A DNA stretch of 39,402 bases. Origin: Chloroflexota bacterium. GTDB taxonomy: Bacteria; Chloroflexota; Limnocylindria; Limnocylindrales; CSP1-4. The notes below the pieces were generated by a model, which ran no database searches, was not told the DNA's origin, and saw only the letters and a program-made list of their open reading frames with translations. Below, piece after piece: positions 1 to 8,829 of the stretch. Position 1 is the stretch's first letter, and every line of letters starts with the position of its first letter. The position numbers and the translations under genes were made by a program. The DNA lies in NCBI GenBank assembly GCA_021783095.1, contig JAJXUG010000034.1, positions 1 through 39,402 of the forward strand, read 5' to 3'.

Positions 1-90
1 GTGGCGCGGTCTGCGGCACCAGGCGGCCCAGCTGGAGCTTGGCCCGCTGGCAGGGCCGCTGCGTGCGCCGCCCCGGGGCGGGCGCGTCGG
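1..90 (-). repeat. Dispersed repeat, copy A (inverted relative to copy B)
   Basis: Read on the minus strand, this block aligns over its whole length with bases 15825-15913 on the plus strand, with about 78 of 90 positions identical by my hand alignment and a single one-base gap. The longest exact matches are the 16-base start CCGACGCGCCCGCCCC and a 19-base core. Differences do not concentrate at every third base, so a shared protein-coding origin is not supported. The copy may extend beyond the window start. The remaining bases 91-127 up to the next gene hold nothing I recognise. Confidence 0.6.
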
Positions 91-127
91 CCCGCGCCGC
101 GCCCAAGAAATGGACCTGGCCCGGGTT

Positions 128-817
128 CTAGCCCGCCCAGCCGTTCATCGCGATCGAGCCGGGATCGCCGGGGCTCCCGTAGCACGGAGGCACGGATCCC
201 CCGGGTCCTGCGGCCGCCACCAGCCGGCCCCCGTTCGACGGCAGGTAGAACCCGATCGTCGTGGGCAGCACCGGGGTCGTCGCGCCGCAGTAGTTGGACA
301 CCTGCACCATCGTGGTGACCCAGCCGGAGGGCACGAGGGGCCAGGTCTTGTCGCCCGGCGACACGTGGGGCAGGCCGGACGCCCCCTGCGTCTGCGAGTC
401 GATCAGGATGTGGCCGCCCGCGTCCACCAGTTGGAGCCGGGGCGTGCCGCGCAGGTTGCAGGTGGCGCTTGACGCGTTGGTCAGCTTGACCGTGGCGATC
501 TGGCTGCCCGACGCACCCTGCCAGCCCGTGACCTTCCCGGTGAGCATGCCGGAGGTGCAGCTCGGCGTCGGCACGGGCGTCGGCTTGGGCGTGGGGCTCG
601 GCGAGGCCGTCGGGCTGGCCGATGGGCTGGCCGTGGGCGGGGTCGACGGGCTGGGCGCGGTCGACGGGCCAGCCGACGTGGACGACGTGTCCGACGACGC
701 GGCCGGGAGCACGGTCGAGGTGACGTCCGAAGACGGCGCGGCGTTGCCCGAGCAGGCAGCCACAGCCAGCATCGCCGCCAGCGCAAGCGCCCGCGTGGTC
801 CGTCCCATCGGCATCAC
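128..817 (-). CDS. DUF4232-type secreted lipoprotein
   Basis: The product is a predicted exported lipoprotein of 229 residues. A short basic start and hydrophobic stretch end in a lipobox-like AVAACSG at about residues 19-25, so Cys22 would carry the lipid anchor. A long Ser/Pro/Thr-rich linker (about residues 25-85) follows, then a DUF4232-like beta domain beginning at the Cys-Thr-Ser-Gly segment, with the family's typical paired cysteines and Gly-Thr-Pro-Arg turn. The first possible start is GTG at 817. An ATG at 808, nine bases downstream and preceded by GGTGAT, is at least as good. DUF4232 domains are common in actinobacterial and Chloroflexota surface proteins; their function is unknown. 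It is monocistronic as far as the window shows. Confidence 0.8.
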   Translation of the reverse strand: MMPMGRTTRALALAAMLAVAACSGNAAPSSDVTSTVLPAASSDTSSTSAGPSTAPSPSTPPTASPSASPTASPSPTPKPTPVPTPSCTSGMLTGKVTGWQGASGSQIATVKLTNASSATCNLRGTPRLQLVDAGGHILIDSQTQGASGLPHVSPGDKTWPLVPSGWVTTMVQVSNYCGATTPVLPTTIGFYLPSNGGRLVAAAGPGGSVPPCYGSPGDPGSIAMNGWAG

Positions 818-960
818 CCCGGTTTGCGGCCGTGCGGTCCCTCCGCCGGCGGCTCACAGCATGGCGCACGTCGCGACACCGTGCAGGGACGGCGCTGGAG
901 GGGCGACACTGGGCCCTGACAGCGTCCCTCCCATTGCCGCCCGAGGTGATCCTGGTGTTC

Positions 961-2541
961 GTGCCCCTGTCGGTCCTCGACTTCCGTGACCGGGCTGCGG
1001 CCTACTTCGGCGAGAAGGTCGGCGTCGTCGACGGCGAGATGAACCTCACCTACCGCGCCTGGGCCGAGCGGACGCACCGGCTCGCCAACGCCCTTCACGA
1101 CCTCGGCCTCCAGCCCGGCGACCGCGTCTCGTTCATCACCTACAACACCCACCAGCTGCTCGAGGCGTACTACGGCGTGCTCGAGGCCGGGATGGTGCTC
1201 AACCCGATCAACATCCGGCTCACGCCCCACGACATCGCCTACATCCTCGACCACGCGCAGTCGAAGGCGGTGTTCTTCCATCGCGACTTCACGCCACTGG
1301 TCGAGGCGATCCTGCCCCAGCTCTCGACGCGCCCGGTCTTCGTGGTCATGGAGGGCGAGCGCGGCGGGCTGGCGGAGCACGAGTACGAGGCGCTCCTCGG
1401 CGGCTCGTCGACAGAGCCGCGCCGCCCCCAGGTCGACGAGAACGGGATGGCCGAGCTGTTCTACACGAGCGGCACCACGGGGCTGCCAAAGGGCGTCGCG
1501 CTCAGCCAGCGCAACCTGTACCTCCACGCGCTCAACGCGGAGATCGCGCTGCGCTTCGACGAGGACGACGTGGTCCTGCACGTCGTCCCGCTGTTCCACG
1601 TCAACGGCTGGGGCGTGCCGCACTTCGTGACGATGACCGGCGGGCGCCACGTCATGCTCCGCAAGTTCGACCCCGTGGCCCTCATGCAGCACGTGGAGCG
1701 CCACAGGGTCACGCGACTGCTCGGCGTGCCAGCGATCTTCAACGCGGTGCTCCACCACCACGACCGGCCGAACCACGACCTCTCGAGCCTGCGCCAGCTG
1801 ATCATCGGCGGGTCGCCTGCGTCACCCGCGCTGGTGCGCGCGCTCGAGCACGAGATCGGCGTCCAGGCGATCGTCGGCTACGGGTTGTCCGAGACCACGC
1901 CGATCGTCACGCTGGCCCAGCCGCGTCGGGTGCTGACCGAAGCCGAGCCCGCCGACCGTGCCGCCGAGCGGCAGGCGATGACCGGCTGGCCGATCCCCGG
2001 CACCGCGCTGCGCGTGGCGGATTCGTCAGGCGCCGACGTCCGGCCCGACGGCGAGCAGATCGGCGAGATCCTCGTCCGCAGCAACACCGTGATGATCGGC
2101 TACTACCGCGACCCGGACGCCACGTCGCTCGCGATCCGCGACGGCTGGCTCCACACGGGGGACATGGCGACTCTCGACGAGCAGGGCTACGTCGTGATCA
2201 AGGACCGCAGCAAGGACGTGATCATCCGGGGCGGCGAGAACATCAGCTCGGTGGACGTGGAGAACGCCATCGCCGCGCATCCGGCCGTGCTCGAGGTGGC
2301 CGTCGTGGCCGCGCCCGACGAGCGGTTCGGCGAGGCTCCGGTCGCCCTGGTGGTGCTCAAGCCCGGCGCCAAGGCCACCGAGAAGGAGCTGAAGGCGCAC
2401 TGCAAGGCGAGCCTCGCCCGGTTCAAGGTCCCCCGCGAGTTCCTCTTCCGCGAGTCGCTCCCCAAGGGCGGCACCGGGAAGATCCTCAAGTCCGAGCTGC
2501 GCGAGCCGTTCTGGGCGGGGATGACCGAGCGGGTTCACTAG
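961..2541 (+). CDS. Acyl-CoA synthetase (AMP-forming; fatty-acid-CoA ligase family)
   Basis: This is a 526-residue ANL-superfamily adenylating enzyme that would activate a carboxylic acid with ATP and CoA via an acyl-AMP. The ATP-binding P-loop YTSGTTGLPKG lies near residue 165, the motif YGLSETTP near residue 305, the hinge/ATP aspartate motif GWLHTGD near residue 395 and the catalytic lysine motif PKGGTGKILK close to the C-terminus. I chose GTG 961 because GAGGTGAT lies ten bases upstream and the protein then starts in register with relatives (VPLSVLDF). The open frame reaches back to 832, but that extension does not look coding. The exact substrate (medium or long chain, or aromatic) cannot be read from sequence. 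It stands alone, convergent with the DUF1611 operon. Confidence 0.9.
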   Translation: MPLSVLDFRDRAAAYFGEKVGVVDGEMNLTYRAWAERTHRLANALHDLGLQPGDRVSFITYNTHQLLEAYYGVLEAGMVLNPINIRLTPHDIAYILDHAQSKAVFFHRDFTPLVEAILPQLSTRPVFVVMEGERGGLAEHEYEALLGGSSTEPRRPQVDENGMAELFYTSGTTGLPKGVALSQRNLYLHALNAEIALRFDEDDVVLHVVPLFHVNGWGVPHFVTMTGGRHVMLRKFDPVALMQHVERHRVTRLLGVPAIFNAVLHHHDRPNHDLSSLRQLIIGGSPASPALVRALEHEIGVQAIVGYGLSETTPIVTLAQPRRVLTEAEPADRAAERQAMTGWPIPGTALRVADSSGADVRPDGEQIGEILVRSNTVMIGYYRDPDATSLAIRDGWLHTGDMATLDEQGYVVIKDRSKDVIIRGGENISSVDVENAIAAHPAVLEVAVVAAPDERFGEAPVALVVLKPGAKATEKELKAHCKASLARFKVPREFLFRESLPKGGTGKILKSELREPFWAGMTERVH

Positions 2542-2629
2542 CCGCTCCACCAGCACCGGGGCCTGCGCTCGACTCGCCGTGGGGTCAAACCATGGGTCGG
2601 CCAGCCCGTCGCCGAGGGTCCACCCGGGC

Positions 2630-3712
2630 TCAGGCCTCGGCGAGGTCCACCCAGGGCAGCGCCTCGACCGCGGCGCGGATCCGGGGCCAGAGCCGCTCGG
2701 GCCCGAAGCGGAACGGGTCGTCGCACGGCAGCCCAGTCTCGGCCTCCGTGGCGGCGATCACGCGTCGCGCCTCGGCAGGATCTGCGATGAGCGACGTGTT
2801 GAGCGCCACGGCGACCACCCGGGACGGCGCCACGGCCGAGGCCAGTCGCTCGTGGAGGTCGATGAGCGGGGGCAACGGCGCCAGCGGGAAGACACGGTCA
2901 GGCACGTGCGTGAAGTCGTGGTCCTCGAGGCCCGGCTTGTGCACGAGCACCATCGCGTGGGGCGTGGACCCGTGGATCAGCCCCACCGTGACCGCCGAGT
3001 ACGCCGGGTGGTCGATCGACCCCTGCCCCTCGACGAACACCCAGTCGCCGCGCGCCTCGCCGTCCTCGACCAGCCACTCGACGGTCCCGTTGAGGAAGTC
3101 GCTGATCAGCCGGTCAACGGCCACGCCCCAGCCCGCGATCATCATCCCGGTCTGGCCCGTCGGGACGAAGACGGCCGCATCGCCTCCCTCGCGCGCGGCC
3201 CGCACGAGCTCGAGCGAGACCGACATCTTGCCGACGGCGCAGTCGGAGCCCACGGCAAGGATCACGCGCTTGCCGGGCAGGTGCGCCCGGCCCACCGCGC
3301 AGTCGCGGCGCTCGGGCGGCCGCCGGTAGTCGGTGATGGTCACGCCGGCCGACGCGGCGGCGGCGGCGAGCTCCGGGTCATCGCCCAGGAACGTGTGCAG
3401 CCCGGACCGGATCGACAGGCCCGCCCGGATCGCCGTCAGCAGCATCGCGCGCCAGGCCGGCGGCAGCGCTCCTCCCGTCGGCGAGATGCCGATGAGCAGG
3501 ACGGTCGGCTCGAGCGCGAGCGCCTCGTCGAGCGTCGCGAGGATCGGCACCTCGTACGGCACCGCGATCCACTCCGACACGCTGCGGCCGGCGTTCGCGC
3601 TGTCGATGAGCGCGACGACGTGCTCGGTGCCGTACCGGATGACCCCGAATGCGGTCTTCGCGTCGCCGAAGGTGAGCTGGCCTTCGGCCAGGATGACGAT
3701 GCGCTCGGTCAC
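2630..3712 (-). CDS. DUF1611 family protein, candidate D-glutamate N-acetyltransferase (DgcN-like)
   Basis: The 360-residue product has the DUF1611 layout: an N-terminal Rossmann-like half (about 1-140) with ALIDS and the ISPTGG loop, and a C-terminal P-loop NTPase-like half with [10 protein letters not shown] at about 155-164, followed by PTGQTG and [16 protein letters not shown]1611 protein, DgcN, has been described as a D-glutamate N-acetyltransferase that works with the enolase-family racemase DgcA; no DgcA homologue is in this window. The start GTG 3712 overlaps the ATPase stop by four bases (GTGA), so translation is coupled to the ABC importer, which supports action on the imported amino acid. 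The substrate is inferred. Distance from DgcN proper is unknown. Confidence 0.8.
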   Translation of the reverse strand: MTERIVILAEGQLTFGDAKTAFGVIRYGTEHVVALIDSANAGRSVSEWIAVPYEVPILATLDEALALEPTVLLIGISPTGGALPPAWRAMLLTAIRAGLSIRSGLHTFLGDDPELAAAAASAGVTITDYRRPPERRDCAVGRAHLPGKRVILAVGSDCAVGKMSVSLELVRAAREGGDAAVFVPTGQTGMMIAGWGVAVDRLISDFLNGTVEWLVEDGEARGDWVFVEGQGSIDHPAYSAVTVGLIHGSTPHAMVLVHKPGLEDHDFTHVPDRVFPLAPLPPLIDLHERLASAVAPSRVVAVALNTSLIADPAEARRVIAATEAETGLPCDDPFRFGPERLWPRIRAAVEALPWVDLAEA

Positions 3713-4560
3713 AGGATCTTGGCGAGGAACGACTTCGTGCGCTCGTTGCTGGGGTTCGAGAAGAACGCCTCGGGCGTCCCCTCCTCGACGACACGGCCCT
3801 CGTCCATCATCACCACGCGGTCCGCGACCTCGCGGGCGAAGCCCATCTCGTGGGTCACCACGATCATGGTCATGCCCTCGCGCGCCAGCTCCTTCATGAC
3901 CTCGAGCACCTCGCCGATCATCTCGGGGTCGAGCGCGGACGTGGGCTCGTCGAACAGCATCAGCGCGGGCTTCATGGCCAGCGCCCGGGCGATCGCCACC
4001 CGCTGCTGCTGGCCGCCCGAGAGCTGTGCCGGGTAGGCGTCGGCCTTCGCCGCGAGCCCGACCCGCTGCAGCAGGGCCTTGCCCATCTCGAGCGCTTCGA
4101 CGCGCGCCATGCCCTTCACCTGCACGGGCGCCTCGATGATGTTCTCGAGCGCGGTCTTGTGCGGGAACAGGTTGAAGCGCTGGAAGACCATGCCGATCTC
4201 CTGGCGCTGGCGGGCGATGTTGGCCTCCTTGTCCTCGACCAGCCTGCCGTCCACCTCGCGGTAGCCGATGAGGTGCCCGTTCACGGAGATCCGGCCCTGC
4301 TGGATCTTCTCGAGGTGGTTCACGCACCGGATGAACGTGGTCTTGCCGGAGCCCGACGGCCCGAGGATGACGACCACCTCCTGGCGCTTGACCTCGAGGC
4401 TGACGTCCTGGAGCACGTGGAGCTTGCCGAACCACTTGTTGACGTGCTGGGCGTCCACCACCAGCTCGGTGGACGAGGTTGGGGCGCCCCCGATCGCGGC
4501 GAGGAGGTCCTTGGAGACCTTGACGTCCGTGCCGTGGATGTGGCCCGAGGGGGTGGTCAT
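3709..4560 (-). CDS. Polar amino acid ABC transporter, ATP-binding protein
   Basis: The 283-residue ATPase energises the importer encoded upstream. Walker [10 protein letters not shown] is at about residues 70-78, the Q-loop region [12 protein letters not shown] at about 130-141, the signature LSGGQQQR at about 185-192, Walker [15 protein letters not shown] at about 205-218 and the switch histidine in [15 protein letters not shown] and the Glu-Met-Gly-Phe-Ala segment are typical of the GlnQ/HisP class. The ATG overlaps the permease stop by four bases (ATGA) and its own stop overlaps the DUF1611 start (GTGA). The first 30 residues are a non-conserved extension, so a downstream start is possible, but the overlap argues for this one. 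Confidence 0.95.
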   Translation of the reverse strand: MTTPSGHIHGTDVKVSKDLLAAIGGAPTSSTELVVDAQHVNKWFGKLHVLQDVSLEVKRQEVVVILGPSGSGKTTFIRCVNHLEKIQQGRISVNGHLIGYREVDGRLVEDKEANIARQRQEIGMVFQRFNLFPHKTALENIIEAPVQVKGMARVEALEMGKALLQRVGLAAKADAYPAQLSGGQQQRVAIARALAMKPALMLFDEPTSALDPEMIGEVLEVMKELAREGMTMIVVTHEMGFAREVADRVVMMDEGRVVEEGTPEAFFSNPSNERTKSFLAKIL

Positions 4561-5348
4561 CGCATACCGCCCGAGTGAGGGGCGCCGCGGCTCACGCTGA
4601 GGGTCCTGGACCAGAACCCTGGCTCGTCATCGTTGCGGTTCAGGCCAGCGCCAAGCTTGCGCTCGATCCGCGCCTGCACGAAGCCCCAGACCGTGGTCAT
4701 GGCCAGGTAGTAGATCGAGATGCCCACGAGCGGCTCGAACGGCTTGAAGGTGCCGGCATAGCGCATCTCGGCCACCATCACGAGCTCGGTGACCGTGATC
4801 ACCGATGCCAGCGACGTCGTCTTGAGCATGTTGTTGAACTCGTTGCCCAGCGGCGGGACGATCACCCGCATCGCCTGGGGCAGCACGATCCGCGACATCG
4901 TCTTGCGCGGGGTCATGCCCAGGCTCTTCGCGGCCTCGGCTTGGCCGGCGTCGACCGACAGGATGCCCGCCCGGATGATCTCGCTCATGTAGGCGCCCTC
5001 GTTGACGCCGAGGGCGAGGGTGGCGGCCACGAACGCGCCGCCGATGAGCGTCGGCAGGCTGCCGTACGTGGTGGGGAACGGGTCGATGCCCCCGAGCAGG
5101 ACCGGGACGCCGAAGTAGAGCAGCAGGATCTGCACGAGCACCGGCGTGCCGCGGAAGATCCAGACGTACACGGTGGCGATGCCGTGGACGACCGGGTTGC
5201 GGGACCGTCCCGCGAGGGCCGCCACGAGCCCGAGCGCGATGCCCAGCACCTGAGCCAGGATTGCCATCAGGACCGTGGTGAGCAGGGCCGGCAGGATCAC
5301 CGACCAATTGGTCATGAACGAGATGAGTTCGGTCGTGTCGAACTGCAT
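4557..5348 (-). CDS. Polar amino acid ABC transporter permease (HisM/GlnP family)
   Basis: The 263-residue integral membrane protein has about five predicted hydrophobic segments and the EAA loop typical of this family ([14 protein letters not shown] at about 138-151), which contacts the ATPase. Family hallmarks include FRGTPVLVQ near residue 64 and [15 protein letters not shown] near residue 165. Only one permease gene is present, so the importer probably uses a homodimer. GGAG lies nine bases before the ATG. A 68-base gap with a strong hairpin separates it from the binding-protein gene. The last 30 residues are polar and poorly conserved. Confidence 0.93.
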   Translation of the reverse strand: MQFDTTELISFMTNWSVILPALLTTVLMAILAQVLGIALGLVAALAGRSRNPVVHGIATVYVWIFRGTPVLVQILLLYFGVPVLLGGIDPFPTTYGSLPTLIGGAFVAATLALGVNEGAYMSEIIRAGILSVDAGQAEAAKSLGMTPRKTMSRIVLPQAMRVIVPPLGNEFNNMLKTTSLASVITVTELVMVAEMRYAGTFKPFEPLVGISIYYLAMTTVWGFVQARIERKLGAGLNRNDDEPGFWSRTLSVSRGAPHSGGMR

Positions 5349-5380
5349 GCCGCGGCTCCAGGGGGAGAATCGGGAAGGGC

Positions 5381-5406
5381 GGGCGGGCGCCGGCGAGCGC
5401 CCGCCC
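5381..5406 (-). terminator. Intercistronic hairpin between binding protein and permease genes
   Basis: A perfect 10-base-pair GC stem (GGGCGGGCGC with its complement) closes a 6-base loop, eleven bases after the binding-protein stop and 33 bases before the permease start. There is no T-run. Such hairpins commonly act as a partial terminator or mRNA 3'-end stabiliser so that the binding protein is made in excess over the membrane components; that role is inferred here. Confidence 0.6.
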
Positions 5407-5416
5407 CGAGCCTACG

Positions 5417-6385
5417 CTACTTGAGCATCACCACGGCGTCGGTCATGCCCCACTTCGCCACGATCTGGGCCAGCGACCCGTCGGCGTACATCTGGTCGAT
5501 GACCGCCTGGACCGCAGCCTTCATGCCCGTGTCGTCCTTGCGCATGGCGATGCCGATGGGTGCGGGCGCGATGGGCTGGCCGCCGATCTCGTACTTGCCG
5601 GCGTTGGCCGGGAGGCTGTTGTAGTAGGCGACGACCGGCGAGTCGGTCGAGTACGCGTCCACGCGGCCGAGGGCCAGCTGCTGGAACGCGTTGGTGTCCT
5701 GGGTGAAGACCTGGATGTTGATCGGCGCCGAGCCCGCGGCCTTGAGCGTGGCGTTCTCGGCATTGAGGGCGTCGAGGTTGGTCGTGCCCTGCTGGACGGC
5801 CACGCTCTTGCCCGAGAGGTCCGCGAGCGTGTGGATCCCCTTGGGGTTGCCCTTGGGGACGAGCAGGCCCTGGCCGACCTTGAGGTAGTCCACGAAGTCG
5901 ACCTGCTTCTCGCGGTCGGCGGTGTCGTTCATGCCCGAGATGATCAGGTCGCACTTCTTGGCGTTGAGCGACAGGATGATCGAGTCGAAGGCGGTGTTGT
6001 CCACCTGGTTCGTGACGCCCCAGACCTGCGCGATGTGCGCGGCGATGTCGATGTCCGAGCCCTGGGCGGTCTTGCCGTCGGCGGCGTAGAACTCCTCGGG
6101 CGCGTAGCTGATGTCCGAGCACCAGACCAGTTTGCCGGCCGCCTTGATGCGATCCGGGGCCACGGCCGCGGCTGCGGACGGGGAAGCGGCAGCCGACTCG
6201 GACGGAGCGGCGCTGGTCGAGGCGACGGCGGACGGGGACGCGGCCGCGGACGCCGACGGGGCGGCACTCGGCGACGCGGCGATGCTGGCCGGCGCAGAGG
6301 TCGCGGCCGAGCCGCCGGAGCAGGCACCGGCGAACAGGGCGACGGCGCCGGCGAGAGCCAGCGCGCGGGTCGAGGTCAAGCGCAT
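5417..6385 (-). CDS. Polar amino acid ABC transporter, lipoprotein substrate-binding protein
   Basis: The 322-residue precursor has a lipoprotein signal (AVALFAGACSGG, lipid-anchored Cys22) followed by an unusually long Ala/Ser/Pro tether (about residues 25-75) and an SBP_bac_3 domain. The domain shows SYAPEEF, the GSDIDIA segment, the DLIISGMNDTADRE region and a hinge around DLSGKSVAVQQGTT, all characteristic of amino acid binding proteins. GGAGG lies six bases upstream of the ATG, so it is the first gene of the operon. The tether may lift the receptor off the membrane. Which amino acid is bound is not clear; linkage to a DUF1611 gene suggests glutamate or another acidic amino acid, possibly the D-form. 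Confidence 0.93.
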   Translation of the reverse strand: MRLTSTRALALAGAVALFAGACSGGSAATSAPASIAASPSAAPSASAAASPSAVASTSAAPSESAAASPSAAAAVAPDRIKAAGKLVWCSDISYAPEEFYAADGKTAQGSDIDIAAHIAQVWGVTNQVDNTAFDSIILSLNAKKCDLIISGMNDTADREKQVDFVDYLKVGQGLLVPKGNPKGIHTLADLSGKSVAVQQGTTNLDALNAENATLKAAGSAPINIQVFTQDTNAFQQLALGRVDAYSTDSPVVAYYNSLPANAGKYEIGGQPIAPAPIGIAMRKDDTGMKAAVQAVIDQMYADGSLAQIVAKWGMTDAVVMLK

Positions 6386-6800
6386 CTATTGCCTCCTGGG
6401 GCCCGCCGAGGGAGGGCAGGCCGACGTGTTTGGAACGCCGCAGCGTACACCCGAAGCCGCGTTGGATTCGGGGCGATGCGGTTGTGGGAAGGAGCCGCGT
6501 CGGGCATTTCGGACCTCGCGCGCGTCGCCGATTTGAACGTCGCGCGTGGAAGAACTGGAGGAGCCCCGGCCTCGCGCAGCCCCGGCTGTCGAGGAGGCTG
6601 CCGGCCCACGCCATCACGCCCCTGGTCGGTGTTGCGGGTGACGTTGACGGGTCGGCGGGGCGGGCGTACGGTCGGGCCGACGCCGTCCCGCGTCCCCGCG
6701 GCGGCGCTCCATCGAGGAACCCCGCCATTCCCGTCCCCATCCGCGCCCTCGCTGACGTCCCGCTCTGCCCGGCTCCGCCCCGGGGCCGGGGTGCGCTCGC
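6386..6800 (+). other. Divergent intergenic region, no gene recognised
   Basis: These 415 bases separate the minus-strand importer operon from the plus-strand channel gene and must hold both promoters. A plus-strand open frame spans 6430-6804 and overlaps the channel ATG by ATGA, but its product is Arg/Pro-rich, resembles no family and has no ribosome binding site, so I do not call it. No RNA gene, repeat or clear sigma70 promoter stands out. Confidence 0.4.
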
Positions 6801-7952
6801 ATGATCCAGGCCGCCGCCGTCGTCCTGGGGATCCTGCTGCTCGTCGTCGTCATGTGGGACGTCTTCGAGACGATCGTCGTCCCGCGGCCGACGCCCGGCG
6901 TGTTCCGCGTGGGCCGCTACGTCGTGCGCGGAACGTGGCGGGCGGTCCGCGCGCTCGCCACGCGTGGCGAAGGGCGGCACGAGCGCCTGCTCGGGCTGTT
7001 CGCGCCGGCGGCGACGATCCTCCTGCTGCTCACGTGGCTCACCGGTCTCGTGGTCGGGTACGGGCTGGTCCTGTACGGGATCCGCGACGAGCTCGGGCCG
7101 GGTCCGGTGGACCTCGGCACGGCCATCTACTTCGGCGCCACGTCGGTCCTGACGCTGGGCTTCGGCGACGTCCTTCCCGTCGGCGGCATCGCTCGCTTCG
7201 TGAGTGCCGCCGCGGCGCTGACGGGTCTCGGCGTGGTGGCGCTCGTGGTGACCTTCCTGTTCTCGCTGTTCGGGTCCTACCAGCGGCGCGAGGTGGCGGT
7301 CGTGACGCTCCAGGCCAAGGCCGGCGCGCCGCCGTCCGCCGTGGTCCTCCTGGAGTCTCTGGCCCGGCTCGAGCTGGTTGACCACCTGCCCGACTTCTTC
7401 GGCCGGTGGGAGGTCTGGATCGCCGAGGTGCTCGACTCCCACATCGCCTACCCGCTGCTTGGCTTCTTCCGGTCCAGCCACGACGACGTGTCGTGGATCA
7501 GCGCGCTGGGCACGGTCCTGGACACGGCGAGCCTCGTGGTCACCACGATCGAGGGCGTGCCGCGCGGGCAGGCCGAGCTGGCCAAGAAGATGGGCGCCCA
7601 CCTGGTCGAGGACATCACCAACCTCGGGTTCCGGGCGCAGGGCGCCGACGGCGTCGACCGCGAGTCGTTCGACGCGGTCTACGCTCGGCTGGCGGCGGCG
7701 GGGTACCGGCTGGTCCCGGCGGACGACGCCTGGCCGATGTTCAGCCGGGCGCGCGCAAGCTACGCCGAGCGGCTCGAGGCGATGGCCGCGTACTGGGCCG
7801 TGCCGGCCGCGGCCTGGTTCGGCGGGCGGCGCGCCATGCACCCGGCCGCCGCCGTTCCGGCTCCGGCTCCGGCTCCGGCGGCCGCCGGTCGACCCGCCGA
7901 CGTCCCCGCCGGCGTCCGAGAGGTCGAGACCGCCAGGCCGGATCGCGCGTAG
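6801..7952 (+). CDS. Ion channel protein with potassium-channel-like pore (Ion_trans_2)
   Basis: The 383-residue product has hydrophobic segments at about 3-27, 68-92 and 133-157. Between the last two lies a pore-helix and filter region AIYFGATSVLTLGFGDVLP, where TLGFGD replaces the classical TVGYGD filter. This is the Ion_trans_2 arrangement of two-helix potassium channels, plus one extra N-terminal helix. A cytosolic domain of about 190 residues follows with no RCK nucleotide-binding signature that I can see, and the tail is a Pro/Ala repeat. It would form a tetrameric cation channel in the membrane. Ion selectivity is uncertain given the altered filter. The ATG is taken as the first in-frame start before the first membrane helix. 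Confidence 0.8.
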   Translation: MIQAAAVVLGILLLVVVMWDVFETIVVPRPTPGVFRVGRYVVRGTWRAVRALATRGEGRHERLLGLFAPAATILLLLTWLTGLVVGYGLVLYGIRDELGPGPVDLGTAIYFGATSVLTLGFGDVLPVGGIARFVSAAAALTGLGVVALVVTFLFSLFGSYQRREVAVVTLQAKAGAPPSAVVLLESLARLELVDHLPDFFGRWEVWIAEVLDSHIAYPLLGFFRSSHDDVSWISALGTVLDTASLVVTTIEGVPRGQAELAKKMGAHLVEDITNLGFRAQGADGVDRESFDAVYARLAAAGYRLVPADDAWPMFSRARASYAERLEAMAAYWAVPAAAWFGGRRAMHPAAAVPAPAPAPAAAGRPADVPAGVREVETARPDRA

Positions 7953-8454
7953 GCGGAGGCCGCCGCAGACGCCCCCGGTCGCCCTGGCGGACGGCGGATC
8001 GCCTACCCTTGGGCCTGGCAGGGGGTCCCAGACGGTCCGGCCAAACCCGACGCATACCACGCGCACCGGCCCGCCTGTTCCCGGACCTGCCCGTGGGCCT
8101 CGGGTTGCGGCCGGGGGCGATCCGCAGCTCAGCTGACCCGGGGCCTTGCGCCGGCCGGCCCTCGTGACTTCGATCACCGCCGGCCGGGCGCGGCCCGCGG
8201 ACCACGCTCAGCAGATCGCCTGGCCGGCCGCTGAAAATGCGCTGGGCGACCTGTGCCGTCGGCGAGCTGCGCGGCGCTACCAGAGCCGCAACTGGCCCGT
8301 CCGCCGAAGCCAGAACAGGGCGACGAACCCGAGCGCGAAGCCCGTCGCGAGGAAGATCCAGGTCAGGAACATCGTCTCGGGCAGGAGCACGATCTGAAAC
8401 GGGGTGGGGACAGGAGCGTCTCGGTCCCTTCGCCACCTCATCGCGGGCCTGGAG
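7953..8454 (+). other. Intergenic region with at most one small membrane peptide gene
   Basis: This 502-base stretch lies between the converging channel and XRE genes. Other than the small minus-strand frame listed at 8277-8372, the open frames here give Arg/Pro-rich, low-complexity products typical of unconstrained GC-rich DNA. I see no RNA gene or repeat. Confidence 0.4.
8277..8372 (-). CDS. Possible 31-residue single-span membrane peptide
   Basis: A short frame encodes a peptide with one hydrophobic helix (residues 2-22), then Arg-Arg and a polar tail ending in Trp. The frame stays open upstream to 8486, so a longer form is possible. The lack of a good ribosome binding site makes the start doubtful. 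It resembles the one-helix proteins often missed in annotation, but chance is not excluded. It lies downstream of, and in the same direction as, the XRE regulator. Confidence 0.3.
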   Translation of the reverse strand: MFLTWIFLATGFALGFVALFWLRRTGQLRLW

Positions 8455-8829
8455 TCATCCGATCCGTGCCGAAGGACCCTCTGCACGCCCCGATCGTCGC
8501 CGCGCGCGATACCAGGCCAGGTACTCGAGCAGCTCCGTCCGCTCGTCGTCGGTGAGGTCAGCGAACAGAGCGTTGTCGACGCTCGCCGCCGGCGTGGCGT
8601 CCGACGATCCCGGAACCGCGTACCCGCACAGGCGCATCAGCTCTGCGTAGGGCACCGAGAGCGCCTCGCTCAGCCGGTGGAGGACCGGAGGAGACGGCCT
8701 CTTGACGGCGTCGTTCTCGAGTCGGCTCAGGTAGGCGGCGGAGATCCCCGCAGCGCGGGCTGCCTCGACGGCCGACAGGGTGCGAAGCTCCCGCGCCAGT
8801 CTGAGGACGGCTCCGATCGAACGTGTCAC
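8455..8829 (-). CDS. XRE-family helix-turn-helix transcriptional regulator
   Basis: The 124-residue product has an N-terminal Cro/CI-type domain: LRLARELRTLSAVEAARAAG, then ISAAYLSRLEND as recognition helix, then PSPPVLHRLSEALSVPYAEL. The C-terminal 50 residues include an acidic helical part (DLTDDERTELLEYLAWYRARR) also found in relatives of stress and antitoxin-type regulators. I chose GTG 8829 because AGGTGAG lies just upstream; the frame extends to a TTG at 8856, but that would place the start inside the AT-rich control region. It is divergent from the small-gene/groESL cluster, which it probably controls, perhaps along with itself. Confidence 0.85.
   Translation of the reverse strand: MTRSIGAVLRLARELRTLSAVEAARAAGISAAYLSRLENDAVKRPSPPVLHRLSEALSVPYAELMRLCGYAVPGSSDATPAASVDNALFADLTDDERTELLEYLAWYRARRRSGRAEGPSARIG

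Noticed and set aside
6150..6310. Low-complexity repeat in the binding-protein gene as a possible tandem repeat locus
   Set aside because: It encodes the Ala/Ser/Pro tether after the lipobox and has no regular repeat unit.
6430..6804. 124-codon plus-strand frame overlapping the channel start by ATGA
   Set aside because: Composition is Arg/Pro-rich, without ribosome binding site or family resemblance; the overlap is likely chance.
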